Below, one piece after another: positions 46,406-55,440 of a DNA stretch of 64,000 nt (position 1 is the stretch's first letter; the number at the start of each line of letters is the position of its first letter). The translations under genes were made by a program, and so were the position numbers. The notes under the pieces are model-generated. The model did no database searches, was not told the DNA's origin, and saw only the letters and a program-made list of their open reading frames with translations. The DNA is from CAVZAB01 sp963773155 (GTDB lineage: Bacteria > Pseudomonadota > Alphaproteobacteria > Rhizobiales > Beijerinckiaceae): positions 1 through 64,000 of the forward strand of contig CAVZAB010000021.1 in assembly GCA_963773155.1 (NCBI GenBank), written 5' to 3'.

Positions 46406-47726
46406 ATGCGATTGCCCCCCGACCACCCGCAGCGATCAGCGCTGAACGACGAGGTGCATGCTCGCCCGCCCGAGGCGCTTGTGGCGCCGCTGCGTCTATC
46501 CTACTTGGCACTTTTCCTCGAGGACCGCGAGCGCCATTGGCGCAGCATCTGCGCCCTTGCCGAGCGTTACGGCCGCGCGCCACCGGTTGCCGGGGCCAAT
46601 CATTACAGCGCCGATTTGGGTCCGTTTCGTTTAAAATGGGAGAGGCACACCGAATTCAGCCGTTTCAAATTCATTGTCGGCGGCGCCAGCGAGGACCCTT
46701 TTGCGGTGCCGGCGATTGATTTCGTGCCGGCCGACTGGCTGGAGACCCTGCCCGGTGAAGTGATTACCGCGGCCCATCTCGCCCTGGTGCGAGCCGGCGA
46801 CGATTTCGATTGACATCGAGGCGGTGGCGCAGCAGTTCTTCGACGGACATGTCTTGGTCGGCGCAAGGGTGGCCGGCGGCGCGGCAATCGTGCTGACGGA
46901 TTTCCAGGTCCGTACCGACGGTTTCGCCCGCTTCCTGGTCGAGGATCATGGCATGACGCCCCGCCAGGCCGGGCGAACCGTGCAACGGCTCGTTGAGATC
47001 GACGCCTATCGATTGATGGCGCTTCTGGCTCTGCCGGTTGCCCGGCAATTGGCCCCAGTCCTGACGCAAACCGAACGGGAATTGAGCGAGATCACGGCGG
47101 CGCTGGTTCATGCGAGCCAGCCCGACGAGCCATTGTTGTTGGAGCGGCTGACCCGCTTGCAAGCCGAAATCGAAAGCCGTCAGACCGGCAATCTTTTCCG
47201 CTTCAGCGCGGCGAATGCCTATTACGAACTGGTCCAGCGGCGCATTGGCGAATTGCGGGAGGAGCGGCTACCGGGCCTGCAGACTTTCCAGGAATTCACC
47301 GAACGGCGGCTGGCGCCGGCGATCAACACGAGCAAGACCGCGGCCGTCCGCCAGGATTCCTTGTCCGAACGCGTTGCCCGCGTGACTCAGCTTCTGTCGA
47401 CGCGGGTCGATATTACCCGCGAGCGCCAAAACCAGGCGCTGCTCGCCTCGATGAATCGGCGAGCTCGCTTGCAGCTGCGACTGCAGCAAACCGTCGAGGG
47501 CCTGTCGATTGCGGCGGTGACCTATTACATCGTTTCCCTGGTTGCCGAAGCGGCACGCGCCTTGCACGCAGCGGGCGTCAAAGTTGAGCCGGATCTGGTT
47601 GCCGGTGTCAGCATACCCATTGTGGCGATACTGACCGCTTTCGGGGTGCATCGTATCCGTAAAATCGTTGCCAGCGAGCGCGCGCCCGGCGCCAGCGAGG
47701 ACGACCCCGGTGATCCCGCGGCATGA
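46406..47726 (+). CDS. DUF3422 family membrane protein (one frameshift)
   Basis: About 440 residues once a one-base shift near 46803 is repaired. The N-terminal part is MRLPPDHPQRSALNDEVHARPPEAL, HYSADLGPFRLKWERHTEFSRFKF, FVPADWLETLPGEVI. The C-terminal part starts IDIEAVAQQFFDGHVLVGARVAGG and goes on with RVTQLLSTRVDITRERQNQALLASMNRRARLQLRLQQTVEGLSIAAVTYYIVSLV and a second hydrophobic helix (VSIPIVAILTAFGVHR). These are the DUF3422 hallmarks. It is an inner-membrane protein with a long cytoplasmic region; function unknown. The stop overlaps an ATG of the next gene (ATGA at 47723). Confidence 0.88.
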
Positions 47727-47767
47727 GACCGGTGCCATCCGCGATTTCCTTGGCTGAGGAGAGTTGC

Positions 47768-48646
47768 ATGTTCAATCCAACCCAGATCATCATCGAGGCC
47801 TTTGTCGCCGAGCTGCAGGCCAAATACGAGAGAATTTATGGCCTACTGGAGCCTAGCTTTCCCGGCGTCATGGGCTTCATCGGTCGCTTGGCTCTCGAGA
47901 ACATTGCCAACAGCGACGCGCCCTATCACGATGTCAACCATACGATCATGGTGACGCTGGTCGGTCAGGAAATTCTGCGCGGCAAGCATATTCTGGAGGG
48001 CGGCGTCACGCCGCACGATTGGATGCATTTCGTCGTTTCGCTGTTGTGTCACGACATTGGCTACGTGCGCGGCGTCTGTCGCGACGATCGCGATGGTCAA
48101 TATGTCTGCAACAGCGCCGGCGACACGATTGCGGTTGGTCGGGAAGCCACGGATGCGTCGATGACCCCGTTTCACGTCACCCGTTCGAAGTTGTTCGTCC
48201 GCGAGCGTTTTGGCAGCGCCAGCCTCACCCATTTCGACACCGCCCGGATCGAAGAGAACATCGAGCACACCCGATTTCCCGTGCCCGAGGACGAAGAGCA
48301 CATGTCGAACGGCGATTACCCGGGCCTGTTGCGTGCCGCCGACCTGATTGGTCAACTCGCCGATCTGGATTACATGCGCAAGGTTCCGGCACTATTTGCC
48401 GAATTTGAGGAGACGGGGACCAGTCGCAAGCTTGGTTATCGCAGTGCGGCCGATCTGCGTGCCGCCTACCCCGACTTCTTTTGGAAGCAGGTGCGCCCCT
48501 ATATTGGTGATGCCCTTGGCTATCTCAGCGTCACCCAGGAAGGCAAACAATGGATGGCCAATCTCTATGCCCATGTTTTTTCGGCCGAGCACAGAGACGA
48601 CTTGCGTCTGCAAAGACCCGGCGTGATCAAATCGCTGCCTCTGTAA
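47768..48646 (+). CDS. HD-domain metal-dependent phosphohydrolase
   Basis: 292 residues from ATG 47768, which has GAGGAGAG upstream; an ATG at 47723 overlaps the previous stop but lacks such a site. HD features are YHDVNHTIMVTLVGQEIL (first His), HDWMHFVVSLLCHDIGYVRG (the HD pair), then GDYPGLLRAADLIGQLADLDYM with the distal Asp. The HDIGY layout resembles cyclic-nucleotide phosphodiesterase or nucleotidase-type HD proteins. The substrate is not evident. Confidence 0.82.
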   Translation: MFNPTQIIIEAFVAELQAKYERIYGLLEPSFPGVMGFIGRLALENIANSDAPYHDVNHTIMVTLVGQEILRGKHILEGGVTPHDWMHFVVSLLCHDIGYVRGVCRDDRDGQYVCNSAGDTIAVGREATDASMTPFHVTRSKLFVRERFGSASLTHFDTARIEENIEHTRFPVPEDEEHMSNGDYPGLLRAADLIGQLADLDYMRKVPALFAEFEETGTSRKLGYRSAADLRAAYPDFFWKQVRPYIGDALGYLSVTQEGKQWMANLYAHVFSAEHRDDLRLQRPGVIKSLPL

Positions 48647-48718
48647 GGCGTCTCACACCGAAATGTTCGTAACCGCCATAAAGTCATCCGGCTTCGCTTG
48701 ACGATGCAGGAGGCAAAC

Positions 48719-48808
48719 ATGCTGTTGCGCGTTTCCGGCGTATTGATCGCTCTCGTGCTGGTCTTGAGCGCCATAGCCGCGGTCGGCTCGCTGGCCGACC
48801 TCCGCTAG
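48719..48808 (+). CDS. 29-residue hydrophobic peptide
   Basis: ATG 48719 stands five bases after a perfect AGGAGG. The frame encodes MLLRVSGVLIALV, then a VLVLSAIAAVGSLADLR tail, essentially one membrane helix. A similar 29-residue frame occurs at 52001 (MLLQISKILIG...). Identity of length, opening MLL-x-S-x-LI and ribosome-site strength argue that both are real small membrane proteins. Confidence 0.5.
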   Translation: MLLRVSGVLIALVLVLSAIAAVGSLADLR

Positions 48809-48961
48809 CCCGTAACTGACCGCCAGAGGTTGGCGAACGTCCTCCGGGGCGCCGGTACGGGCTTGGTTAAGGCCTGGCTATTTCGGTCGCTTTTCAATCG
48901 CGGATGGCGGTACCAGAAAATTAAGCGCTGTCGTGCCAAGTTTCCTCCGGCCTGGCGAGCG

Positions 48962-50062
48962 ATGCGAGGGAATGTGCCGATTATCGAATTAGTCACCACT
49001 TACCTCTTGCCGTTTCTCGGCGTCATGATGATCATCACCTTTGTCCATGAAATGGGACATTTTCTGATCGGTCTCTGGTGCGGGGTCGGGGTTGAGACCT
49101 TTTCGATCGGCCTCGGTCCGGAGATTGCCGCCCGCATCGACCGTTCGGGCCGACGCTGGCGCATCGGTGCTTTGCCGCTGGGCGGCTACGTCCGCTTCCG
49201 CGAACCGACGCTGACCGGCAGCGCCGGGCCGGCCGAGGCGGGATTTGCCGGCCAGTCCGTATGGCGGCGCGCCGCAATCGTCGTGGCCGGTCCCGTGGCC
49301 AATATTCTCTTGGCGATTGCCATCTTCACGGGCTTTGTGCTGGCTTATGGCGTGGGTATTCGGCCGGCCGTCGTCCATCAAGTGGCGCCAAACTCTGCGG
49401 CTGCCGAAGCTGGTATCCAGCCTGGCGACGCCTTTCTCTCGATCAATGGCAAGCCCGTTTCGGAATGGCGCGATATCGAACGGGCGATCGTCGGCTCGCG
49501 TGGTGCGCCGCTCTATATCACGTTGCTGCGAGGCAACGAGACCCTGTCCCTGCTTGCCCGGCCTAGAATCAAATCCGTAGACACCTATTTCGGCGCGACC
49601 CCCATGCCCTTTCTGGGAGTCGGTCCCTCGCTGGATCCAAGCGACGTCAAGATCGAACACTACGGCCTGGCGGGCTCGACGCTCGAAGGGGCGAAGCGGA
49701 CCTGGAACATTGTCGCAGCGACCGGCGATTATTTCGCGGGGCTTGTTCTAGGGCGCGAATCGGCCGACCAGATTTCGGGGCCGATCCGTCTTGCCAAGGG
49801 ATCCGGCGAGGCGGCCCGATCAGGGTTCGATACGCTTTTCTACCTTGCCGCGCTCTTCTCAATTTCGATCGGGCTCGTCAATCTCTTGCCGGTGCCGGTA
49901 CTTGACGGCGGGCGACTTCTATATTTTCTGATCGAGGCCTTGCGCGGGCGCCCGGTTAGCGCCCGTTCGCAGGAAATCGGCTTTCAGTTGGGCTCGGCGT
50001 TCATGATGGCCCTGATAGTCCTGACCACATTCAACGACGTCCGCCATCTGAGCCTCGGCTAG
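48962..50062 (+). CDS. rseP: Site-2 protease RseP (M50)
   Basis: Inner-membrane zinc metalloprotease that cleaves anti-sigma factors and signal-peptide remnants. About 366 residues from ATG 48962. Active site HEMGH at 29-33 in the first membrane helix (LGVMMIITFVHEMGHFLIG). The membrane-associated loop is GPEIAARIDRSGRRWRIGALPLGGYVRF. One PDZ domain covers VVHQVAPNSAAAEAGIQPGDAFLSINGKPV, followed by the second metal-site motif LVNLLPVPVLDGGRLL. The longer frame back to 48830 adds Arg/Lys-rich sequence not seen in the family. Confidence 0.9.
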   Translation: MRGNVPIIELVTTYLLPFLGVMMIITFVHEMGHFLIGLWCGVGVETFSIGLGPEIAARIDRSGRRWRIGALPLGGYVRFREPTLTGSAGPAEAGFAGQSVWRRAAIVVAGPVANILLAIAIFTGFVLAYGVGIRPAVVHQVAPNSAAAEAGIQPGDAFLSINGKPVSEWRDIERAIVGSRGAPLYITLLRGNETLSLLARPRIKSVDTYFGATPMPFLGVGPSLDPSDVKIEHYGLAGSTLEGAKRTWNIVAATGDYFAGLVLGRESADQISGPIRLAKGSGEAARSGFDTLFYLAALFSISIGLVNLLPVPVLDGGRLLYFLIEALRGRPVSARSQEIGFQLGSAFMMALIVLTTFNDVRHLSLG

Positions 50063-50140
50063 GCCGGCCACGGCATTGGGCCGGGCTGGGCCTTTCGAGC
50101 TATCGAGCCCGTTTGCGATGCGATCGGAGAACCGCCAGTT

Positions 50141-50887
50141 TTGACTGGGACATGGATCAATTTCGCCGCGGTCATGGCCGGCGGCCTGCTCGGCCTGTTA
50201 ATTGGTGCCCGCTTGTCGGATTCCATGAAGGAAGGAGTCATCGTGGCGATTGGCCTGATGACCATCGTACTTGGCCTCGGCTCGGCCGCGCGAACAGCCA
50301 ATCCGCTGATACCGCTGTTGGCCCTCGTCCTTGGTTCGATGTGCGGCGAGGGGCTCGATCTTGACGGACGCCTCAACCGGTTCGGCGAATGGCTCAAGAA
50401 GCGGTTCGATCGGGCCGAAGACGGCGACAACTTCACGCGGGCCTTCATTTTGGCCAGTCTGCAGTTCTGCGTTGGCCCGCTAACAATTCTCGGTTCCATT
50501 GCCGACGGGCTCACCGGTGATTTTCGACTGCTTGCGATCAAGTCGGTTCTCGACGGATTTTCTGCCCTCGTCTATGCCGGCAGCTTCGGCATCGGCACTT
50601 TGTTTGCAGGAGCGACGGTGCTTGTCGTGCAAGGTGCCGTTGCCGGTATGGCAAGACTTCTACAGCCCTGGCTTGTTGCGGGCGTGGCTGAGTCCGCGGC
50701 AACGGCGCCGCGCCTGATTGAACTTTCGGCTGCCGGTGGCGTCATCCTGCTAGGGCTTGCCCTGAACATATTAGGCATTCGAAGCGTCAAAGTTGCCAAC
50801 ATGCTACCGGCACTTCTCGTGGCCCCAATTCTGGTGGGCGCGCTGGAAGGTCTTGGCATACCGATCAGCCTTGGCCTCGGGCGCTAG
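50141..50887 (+). CDS. DUF554 membrane protein
   Basis: 248 residues beginning TGTWINFAAVMAGGLLGLLIG, followed by GVIVAIGLMTIVLGL, FILASLQFCVGPLTILGSIADGLTGD and LIELSAAGGVILLGLALNILGI. These are DUF554 hallmarks (YdfK-like). About six to seven membrane helices. Function unknown; sometimes described as a putative transporter. The start is TTG 50141; no ATG alternative fits the family N-terminus. Confidence 0.88.
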   Translation: MTGTWINFAAVMAGGLLGLLIGARLSDSMKEGVIVAIGLMTIVLGLGSAARTANPLIPLLALVLGSMCGEGLDLDGRLNRFGEWLKKRFDRAEDGDNFTRAFILASLQFCVGPLTILGSIADGLTGDFRLLAIKSVLDGFSALVYAGSFGIGTLFAGATVLVVQGAVAGMARLLQPWLVAGVAESAATAPRLIELSAAGGVILLGLALNILGIRSVKVANMLPALLVAPILVGALEGLGIPISLGLGR

Positions 50888-50911
50888 CCGGGCCAGGGGC
50901 GCCTGGCGCGC

Positions 50912-51778
50912 TCATTTTTTGCCATGCCCAGTTTCATGGCCATTTGACTGGTGTGAGTCGCCATTATGATGGTCGTCGATGCCGTGGTGATCCTCGTCGT
51001 CGTGGTGATGATCGTCGTCGTCCTTTCTTTTCGGCGGCGGGCTCGGGTCTGGGGCCGGGGCGGCAACGGTTGCGACTGCCGCGGGGGCGGCCGGCGCGGG
51101 CGCTGGCGCGGGGCGGCGGCGCGCCTGAATCGGCACATGGTCCTGCAGGATGCCATGCGGCACGCCGGGCGAGCAGGAGCCGTCGAAACTCCAAGCCTTG
51201 GAATCGACGTCGCGCGGCAGGCTGACGCCGCTCTTCGTTGCGGTTACGAAGGTGCAGGGCGTGATCAAGCTGGCGCATTTGCCGCCGTTGCGCCCGCAAA
51301 CGGAAACCTCGCCATTATAGAGCACGACATCGGTCTTTTGCAGTGTCACCCTGACCGCGAAGGCCGTTCCCCGGATGCCGAGGGTCGCGGTCGGCGTCTT
51401 GACCGTGTAATTGTGCCCAAAACCGCTGACGAAGCGAAAGGCGCCGGCCGTTGTATTGACGACCACCTGCTTGGCACCGCTCGCTGGATCATAGACGAAA
51501 CTGTCCAGTTTGACGCTCGAGACGGGCGCGATCTGTAGCTCGGTTCGGTCCAGAAATTCGAGCTTCGCCTGGCTTGCCGGCGCCGTCGTGATGATCTGGT
51601 TGCGGACGACCTGCTCGCCGACTTTCAGCGGCGCGGTGCGCCCGGCGTAGGATTGACTGACATCCTTGATCACCGAAATGGCGCTGCCGATCTGATCTTC
51701 CGCCCTTGCGACCGTGACACAGGCTGCTCCAATCCCTGCAGCGAGGCCTAGGCAAATACGCAGCCCTACCCGAAACAT
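50912..51778 (-). CDS. FecR-domain protein with a His/Asp-rich tail
   Basis: 288 residues from ATG 51778. The signal peptide is GLRICLGLAAGIGAACVTVARA. The FecR domain covers GEQVVRNQIITTAPASQAKLEFLDRTELQIAPVSSVKLDSFVYDP, then AGAFRFVSG, YTVKTPTATLGIRGTAF and YNGEVSVCG. Next comes a proline/alanine linker (about 215-245) and then a tail almost wholly of Asp, His, Gly and Asn (KRKDDDDHHHDDEDHH...). The tail could bind divalent metals; that is inference. FecR domains without a sigma factor partner, as here, are usually periplasmic or surface proteins of unknown role. Confidence 0.82.
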   Translation of the reverse strand: MFRVGLRICLGLAAGIGAACVTVARAEDQIGSAISVIKDVSQSYAGRTAPLKVGEQVVRNQIITTAPASQAKLEFLDRTELQIAPVSSVKLDSFVYDPASGAKQVVVNTTAGAFRFVSGFGHNYTVKTPTATLGIRGTAFAVRVTLQKTDVVLYNGEVSVCGRNGGKCASLITPCTFVTATKSGVSLPRDVDSKAWSFDGSCSPGVPHGILQDHVPIQARRRPAPAPAPAAPAAVATVAAPAPDPSPPPKRKDDDDHHHDDEDHHGIDDHHNGDSHQSNGHETGHGKK

Positions 51779-52000
51779 TGTCCACTCCAACTCGTTATTT
51801 TAACACTATATTATCCTTCCACGGCCGGAAATAGGTAACGAATCATAAAGTTAATGCGTTCCGGTTTGGCTTTTGGCGGCTCAATTGCGGGGCCCGCAGG
51901 GGCATGCCGCTGTGTGCGCTAGGGCACAGGTCTAGGCGTCCGCCCGGTCTATGTTTCTTGTGGCCCGAGCAATCGGAGCCCACGAGCCGGGGAGGCCGTC

Positions 52001-52090
52001 ATGTTGCTTCAGATTTCTAAGATTCTTATCGGGATGCTGCCAGGTTTTGCGTTTGCGATAGTCTTGGCCTCGATCGCGCGGGTCCATTGA
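52001..52090 (+). CDS. 29-residue hydrophobic peptide
   Basis: ATG 52001 follows GGGGAGG with a five-base gap. The product starts MLLQISKILIGMLPG and ends FAFAIVLASIARVH, a single hydrophobic helix with a short polar end. It matches the 48719 peptide in length (29) and opening pattern. No further gene follows for 520 bases, so it is monocistronic or a leader. Confidence 0.5.
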   Translation: MLLQISKILIGMLPGFAFAIVLASIARVH

Positions 52091-52614
52091 ACCTCGGTGG
52101 CTTGCCGTTGACAGGTAGGTAGTGTCGGCTTTGCGCTTGGCGGCAGGCGTTCATGCGTGCCCCCACTGACATGGACGTGCCTGACGCCCCGAATTGTGCC
52201 TTGCGGGCACCCTCGCCAGATTCGCGAGTTGCGGCGATGGCGAAATCGATGGGCAGTGGCGGGCAATCGGATGAAGGTAAAACAGCACCAGTTGTCCCGC
52301 TGCAGCAGGTTGGCTTGACCAAACCGGCTTTTCGTTTGATGCCGGCTATGCTTGAGATTGCCGATTGGCGAAGCGTGATCCGCAGCAAAATTCGGCGCTC
52401 GGACCGAAACGCCGCCGCAGAAGACCGACCTCCCGACGGGCCACCGCAGCAGGCCGGCAAGTGCGCACCGGAGGGCGAGGCAGTGGCAAGCGGGCCCGCT
52501 GCCTTTCCTTACCAAAACCTTATCGACATTAGACTTCGCCAGCATAGATTGGTCGGATAACCTGCCTCGGCGACCTGACGCCGTGGCCGACTGCCGGAAC
52601 CGCGAGAAGCAATT
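52091..52614. other. Gene-poor stretch
   Basis: About 520 bases. Open frames exist on both strands but none looks like protein-coding sequence of a known type. Confidence 0.45.
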
Positions 52615-53043
52615 ATGCGCGTTCAATTTCGTCCCGGGGCCAACCTCCCCCCAACCACCCAGCCCGTCGACACCGGTATCCCGGATGCCGAACTTGTCTC
52701 GAGCGATCCGGCGACCATCCTCGGGCTTCTCGACAACGAGGCCAAGGAGCGATCCCAGATCCATTTGAATGCGGTCGCCGAGACCATGCGCCGGGCCGAT
52801 CCAAACGCCAGCGAGGCCGACCTTGCCATCAAGCTCGAACAATATCGGCAAACCTTGCCGGAATGGACGGTCCTGATTGGCGGTGTCGAACTGGGTGTTA
52901 TCGTCGGTGTCGAGGGACGGATGCTGCGCGATGCGACCGAGGAAGCCCTCAAGCGGCGGGACGCCGGATCTGCGCAGGATCTCGACGACGACGACCGGGA
53001 CATTGAGATGGGCCGCGATGACGACGACGACGCCGACGACTAG
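52615..53043 (+). CDS. Hypothetical protein with a poly-Asp C-terminus
   Basis: 142 residues. N-terminal half is polar (MRVQFRPGANLPPTTQPVD). A central helical region (ATILGLLDNEAKERSQIHLNAVAETMRRADPNASEADLAIKLEQY) precedes a hydrophobic strand pair (WTVLIGGVELGVIVGVEGRML), and the tail is almost entirely Asp/Arg (DLDDDDRDIEM...DDDDDADD). I do not recognise a family. It converges on mscS (22-base gap). The frame has good codon usage for this genome, which supports it. Confidence 0.5.
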   Translation: MRVQFRPGANLPPTTQPVDTGIPDAELVSSDPATILGLLDNEAKERSQIHLNAVAETMRRADPNASEADLAIKLEQYRQTLPEWTVLIGGVELGVIVGVEGRMLRDATEEALKRRDAGSAQDLDDDDRDIEMGRDDDDDADD

Positions 53044-53065
53044 CCCTGTGCCCGCAAGCGAGAGC

Positions 53066-55306
53066 CTAGGTGGCCGCGGGTGCCGCTGTCTTGGCGCCAG
53101 CAAAACTGGCGGCGGCGGCCGCCGCGACGGAGGGATCGACCGAGCCGACCGTTTGCACGGCGACGGTTGCGCTGGCGAACTCGATATTGGCGGCTTTGAT
53201 CGCTAGAATTAGCCGCTTAACTGCCTCACGCTGGATATAGGTCGGCTTCATCGGCTTCACCGTCAGCTTGAAGCGGATGACGAGGGCGTTGTCGGCGATT
53301 TCGGCAATGCCTTGCATTTTGAGCGGCGACAGGAAATCTTCCTTAAATTCCGGCTCCTCGAGCATCGCAAGGCCGACCTTTTTGGTGACCTTTCTCAGCT
53401 TCTCCAGATCGGTATCGCGAGCAAAACGCAAGTTGAACTTGAGCGTCGACCAGTCGCGGCTGAAATTGGTGATTTGGCCGAGCTGACCAAACGGAATCGT
53501 ATGCACCTGGCCATTCTGGTGGCGCAGTCGGATCGAGCGCAGCGTGAATCCCTCGACCGTCCCCTTGGCCTTGCCGCAATCGATATATTCGCCGACGCGA
53601 AACGCGTCGTCGGCCAGATAGAAGACACCCGAAACGATGTCGCGCACCAAGGTCTGGCTGCCAAAGGATATTGCAAGACCAACCACCGAAGCGCCGGCGA
53701 CGAGTGGAGTTATATTGACGCCGAGGCTGGTCAAAATCATCAGGATTGCCGTTGCAACTATGGCAATGCCAAGCACGACACGCAAAATGGGCATCAGCGT
53801 CTGCAGCCTGGTGGCGCTGAGCTGGGCTTCCTCGGAATCGGCCTCCTGTCCCGGCAAACCGACCGTTGCGCCGCCATGATGCACCGTGAAAAAGCGCACC
53901 GCTTCCCAGGCAAAGAAGGCGAGCAGGGCAATCGCTGCCGCACTGCCCCAGCCACGTGAAAACTCGCTCCAATTGGCGCCCTCGACAAGATTGAACACAT
54001 CGACCGTCCAGGTCCGAACCAGAATGGCGGCGGCAGCGACCAAAAGGCTGACCCGCACCGTACGGCCAATAAACTGTGCCAGCGGGCGCTTGGCTTTTGG
54101 CGCTGCTATATTCGTCGCGCCGGCGGCATCACCGGGGGCTTGGCTCTTGCGGCGCATCACGAAGACGAGAAGGGTTTCGGCGAGGAGCAGGCCAAGAAAA
54201 ACGTTGACGGTCAGGATCGTTGCCATCGGCAATTCGAAACGGTTCGTCAGGCCGCCATAGGCTCGCGCCAGGGCAAGCAGCAGGATGATTGGTGCCGCGA
54301 ACCAAACCCAGTGGCGGGCGAGCGCCGTCTTGATCTGGCTAGGCCGCCCGGCGTCGATCAGGCCAAGCAGCCACGCGCTGATCCCTGTGCGGCCGCGCAG
54401 CGCGACATAGAGGTAAATGGCGGGAACGATGCCGGCATTGGTCAATATCGCCGCGGCAATGGCGCCAGGCGTGACGAGAATGCCGACAAAGGCCCGACTA
54501 ACAATGATCGTTGCGACCGCCAGGGCGAACAGCCGCATCAATTCGCCAGCGTGGCGATCGCCGATCGGCGCAATGCGCACCTGAGCGGCCTCGGGCCGCA
54601 CGAATAGCCGGAAGATAAAAAGATAGAGCCGCCAGGCCAAAAAGCCGTTGAGAACGAGAAGGGCCACCTTCTGCTGCATGTTGAGTGCATTCTGGGCCGT
54701 CTTGCCGGCATCCGAAAACAGCATCGCGAGGGCGAGATGGACGGTGACGAACAGCGCCAATATGGCCAGCCCGTCGAGCGCGGCAAGGCCGGCAAGCTCG
54801 CTAAGATGACCGTCAGCGGCAAATCGCTCGACCCGGCGCGCACGCACTGAAGCGGTGATCCGATTCACGGCTATTTCGCTGAGCGCCGCCGCCACAAGGG
54901 CAAGAGCGAGGACGCCGAGGAATGCCCAGAGCGTATAGCCGCCGGCGGCCGAGCGATCGAGGCGGGCCGGCAGATTGCTCAGATTGGCGAGGATTCGCGG
55001 ATAGCCGGTTTCGAGCACTCCCGGAACCTTGAAGACCAGGTTGGCCACTTCGTCGACCTTGGATGGGGTCGTATCGTCAGATTCGGCCGAATCGGCCGCG
55101 ACTGGCGGCGGCTTACCGACAGCCACGCCCTTCTCCGATAAGGTCTTGAGCACCGACTGGCCGACGGCTTTGACCAGATCATCAAATTGCTGCTGGCTCA
55201 TCCCGGCCGGCGGTAGCGGATTGCTTTCGGCCAAGGCGGCCGCGGCCAGGGCGGTGATACCGACGACGATCAGCACGCCCGAAAGGCGACTGGCGATCTT
55301 GCGCAT
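53066..55306 (-). CDS. Large MscS-type mechanosensitive channel
   Basis: About 746 residues from ATG 55304-55306 (MRKIASRLSGVL, signal-like). A periplasmic part of about 110 residues is followed by roughly ten membrane helices. The last pair is the pore and its preceding helix: LTSLGVNITPLVAGASVVGLAISFGSQTLVRDIVSGVFYLADDAFRVGEYID. The beta domain follows (GTVEGFTLRSIRLRHQNGQVHTIPFGQLGQITNFSRDW), then the alpha/beta domain and an Ala-rich tail. Size and layout match the YbdG/YnaI-to-MscM class. It should open under membrane tension to release solutes. Confidence 0.9.
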   Translation of the reverse strand: MRKIASRLSGVLIVVGITALAAAALAESNPLPPAGMSQQQFDDLVKAVGQSVLKTLSEKGVAVGKPPPVAADSAESDDTTPSKVDEVANLVFKVPGVLETGYPRILANLSNLPARLDRSAAGGYTLWAFLGVLALALVAAALSEIAVNRITASVRARRVERFAADGHLSELAGLAALDGLAILALFVTVHLALAMLFSDAGKTAQNALNMQQKVALLVLNGFLAWRLYLFIFRLFVRPEAAQVRIAPIGDRHAGELMRLFALAVATIIVSRAFVGILVTPGAIAAAILTNAGIVPAIYLYVALRGRTGISAWLLGLIDAGRPSQIKTALARHWVWFAAPIILLLALARAYGGLTNRFELPMATILTVNVFLGLLLAETLLVFVMRRKSQAPGDAAGATNIAAPKAKRPLAQFIGRTVRVSLLVAAAAILVRTWTVDVFNLVEGANWSEFSRGWGSAAAIALLAFFAWEAVRFFTVHHGGATVGLPGQEADSEEAQLSATRLQTLMPILRVVLGIAIVATAILMILTSLGVNITPLVAGASVVGLAISFGSQTLVRDIVSGVFYLADDAFRVGEYIDCGKAKGTVEGFTLRSIRLRHQNGQVHTIPFGQLGQITNFSRDWSTLKFNLRFARDTDLEKLRKVTKKVGLAMLEEPEFKEDFLSPLKMQGIAEIADNALVIRFKLTVKPMKPTYIQREAVKRLILAIKAANIEFASATVAVQTVGSVDPSVAAAAAASFAGAKTAAPAAT

Positions 55307-55440
55307 TCTTCTATCCCGACGAAATATCCCGAACCATAAGCCCTTGCTCCTGCCCGATAGTGGCGGACAAGGCAAGCGAGCCCGCCCCGAAGCGCAAAAC
55401 CTTGATTAAAATTGCCGGCAAGGCGAGGCGGCGAGGCGGG

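Noticed and set aside
52009..53103. Long minus-strand frame over 52.0-53.1 kb
   Set aside because: The composition is uneven and it lies antisense to the 52615 gene. No recognisable motif.
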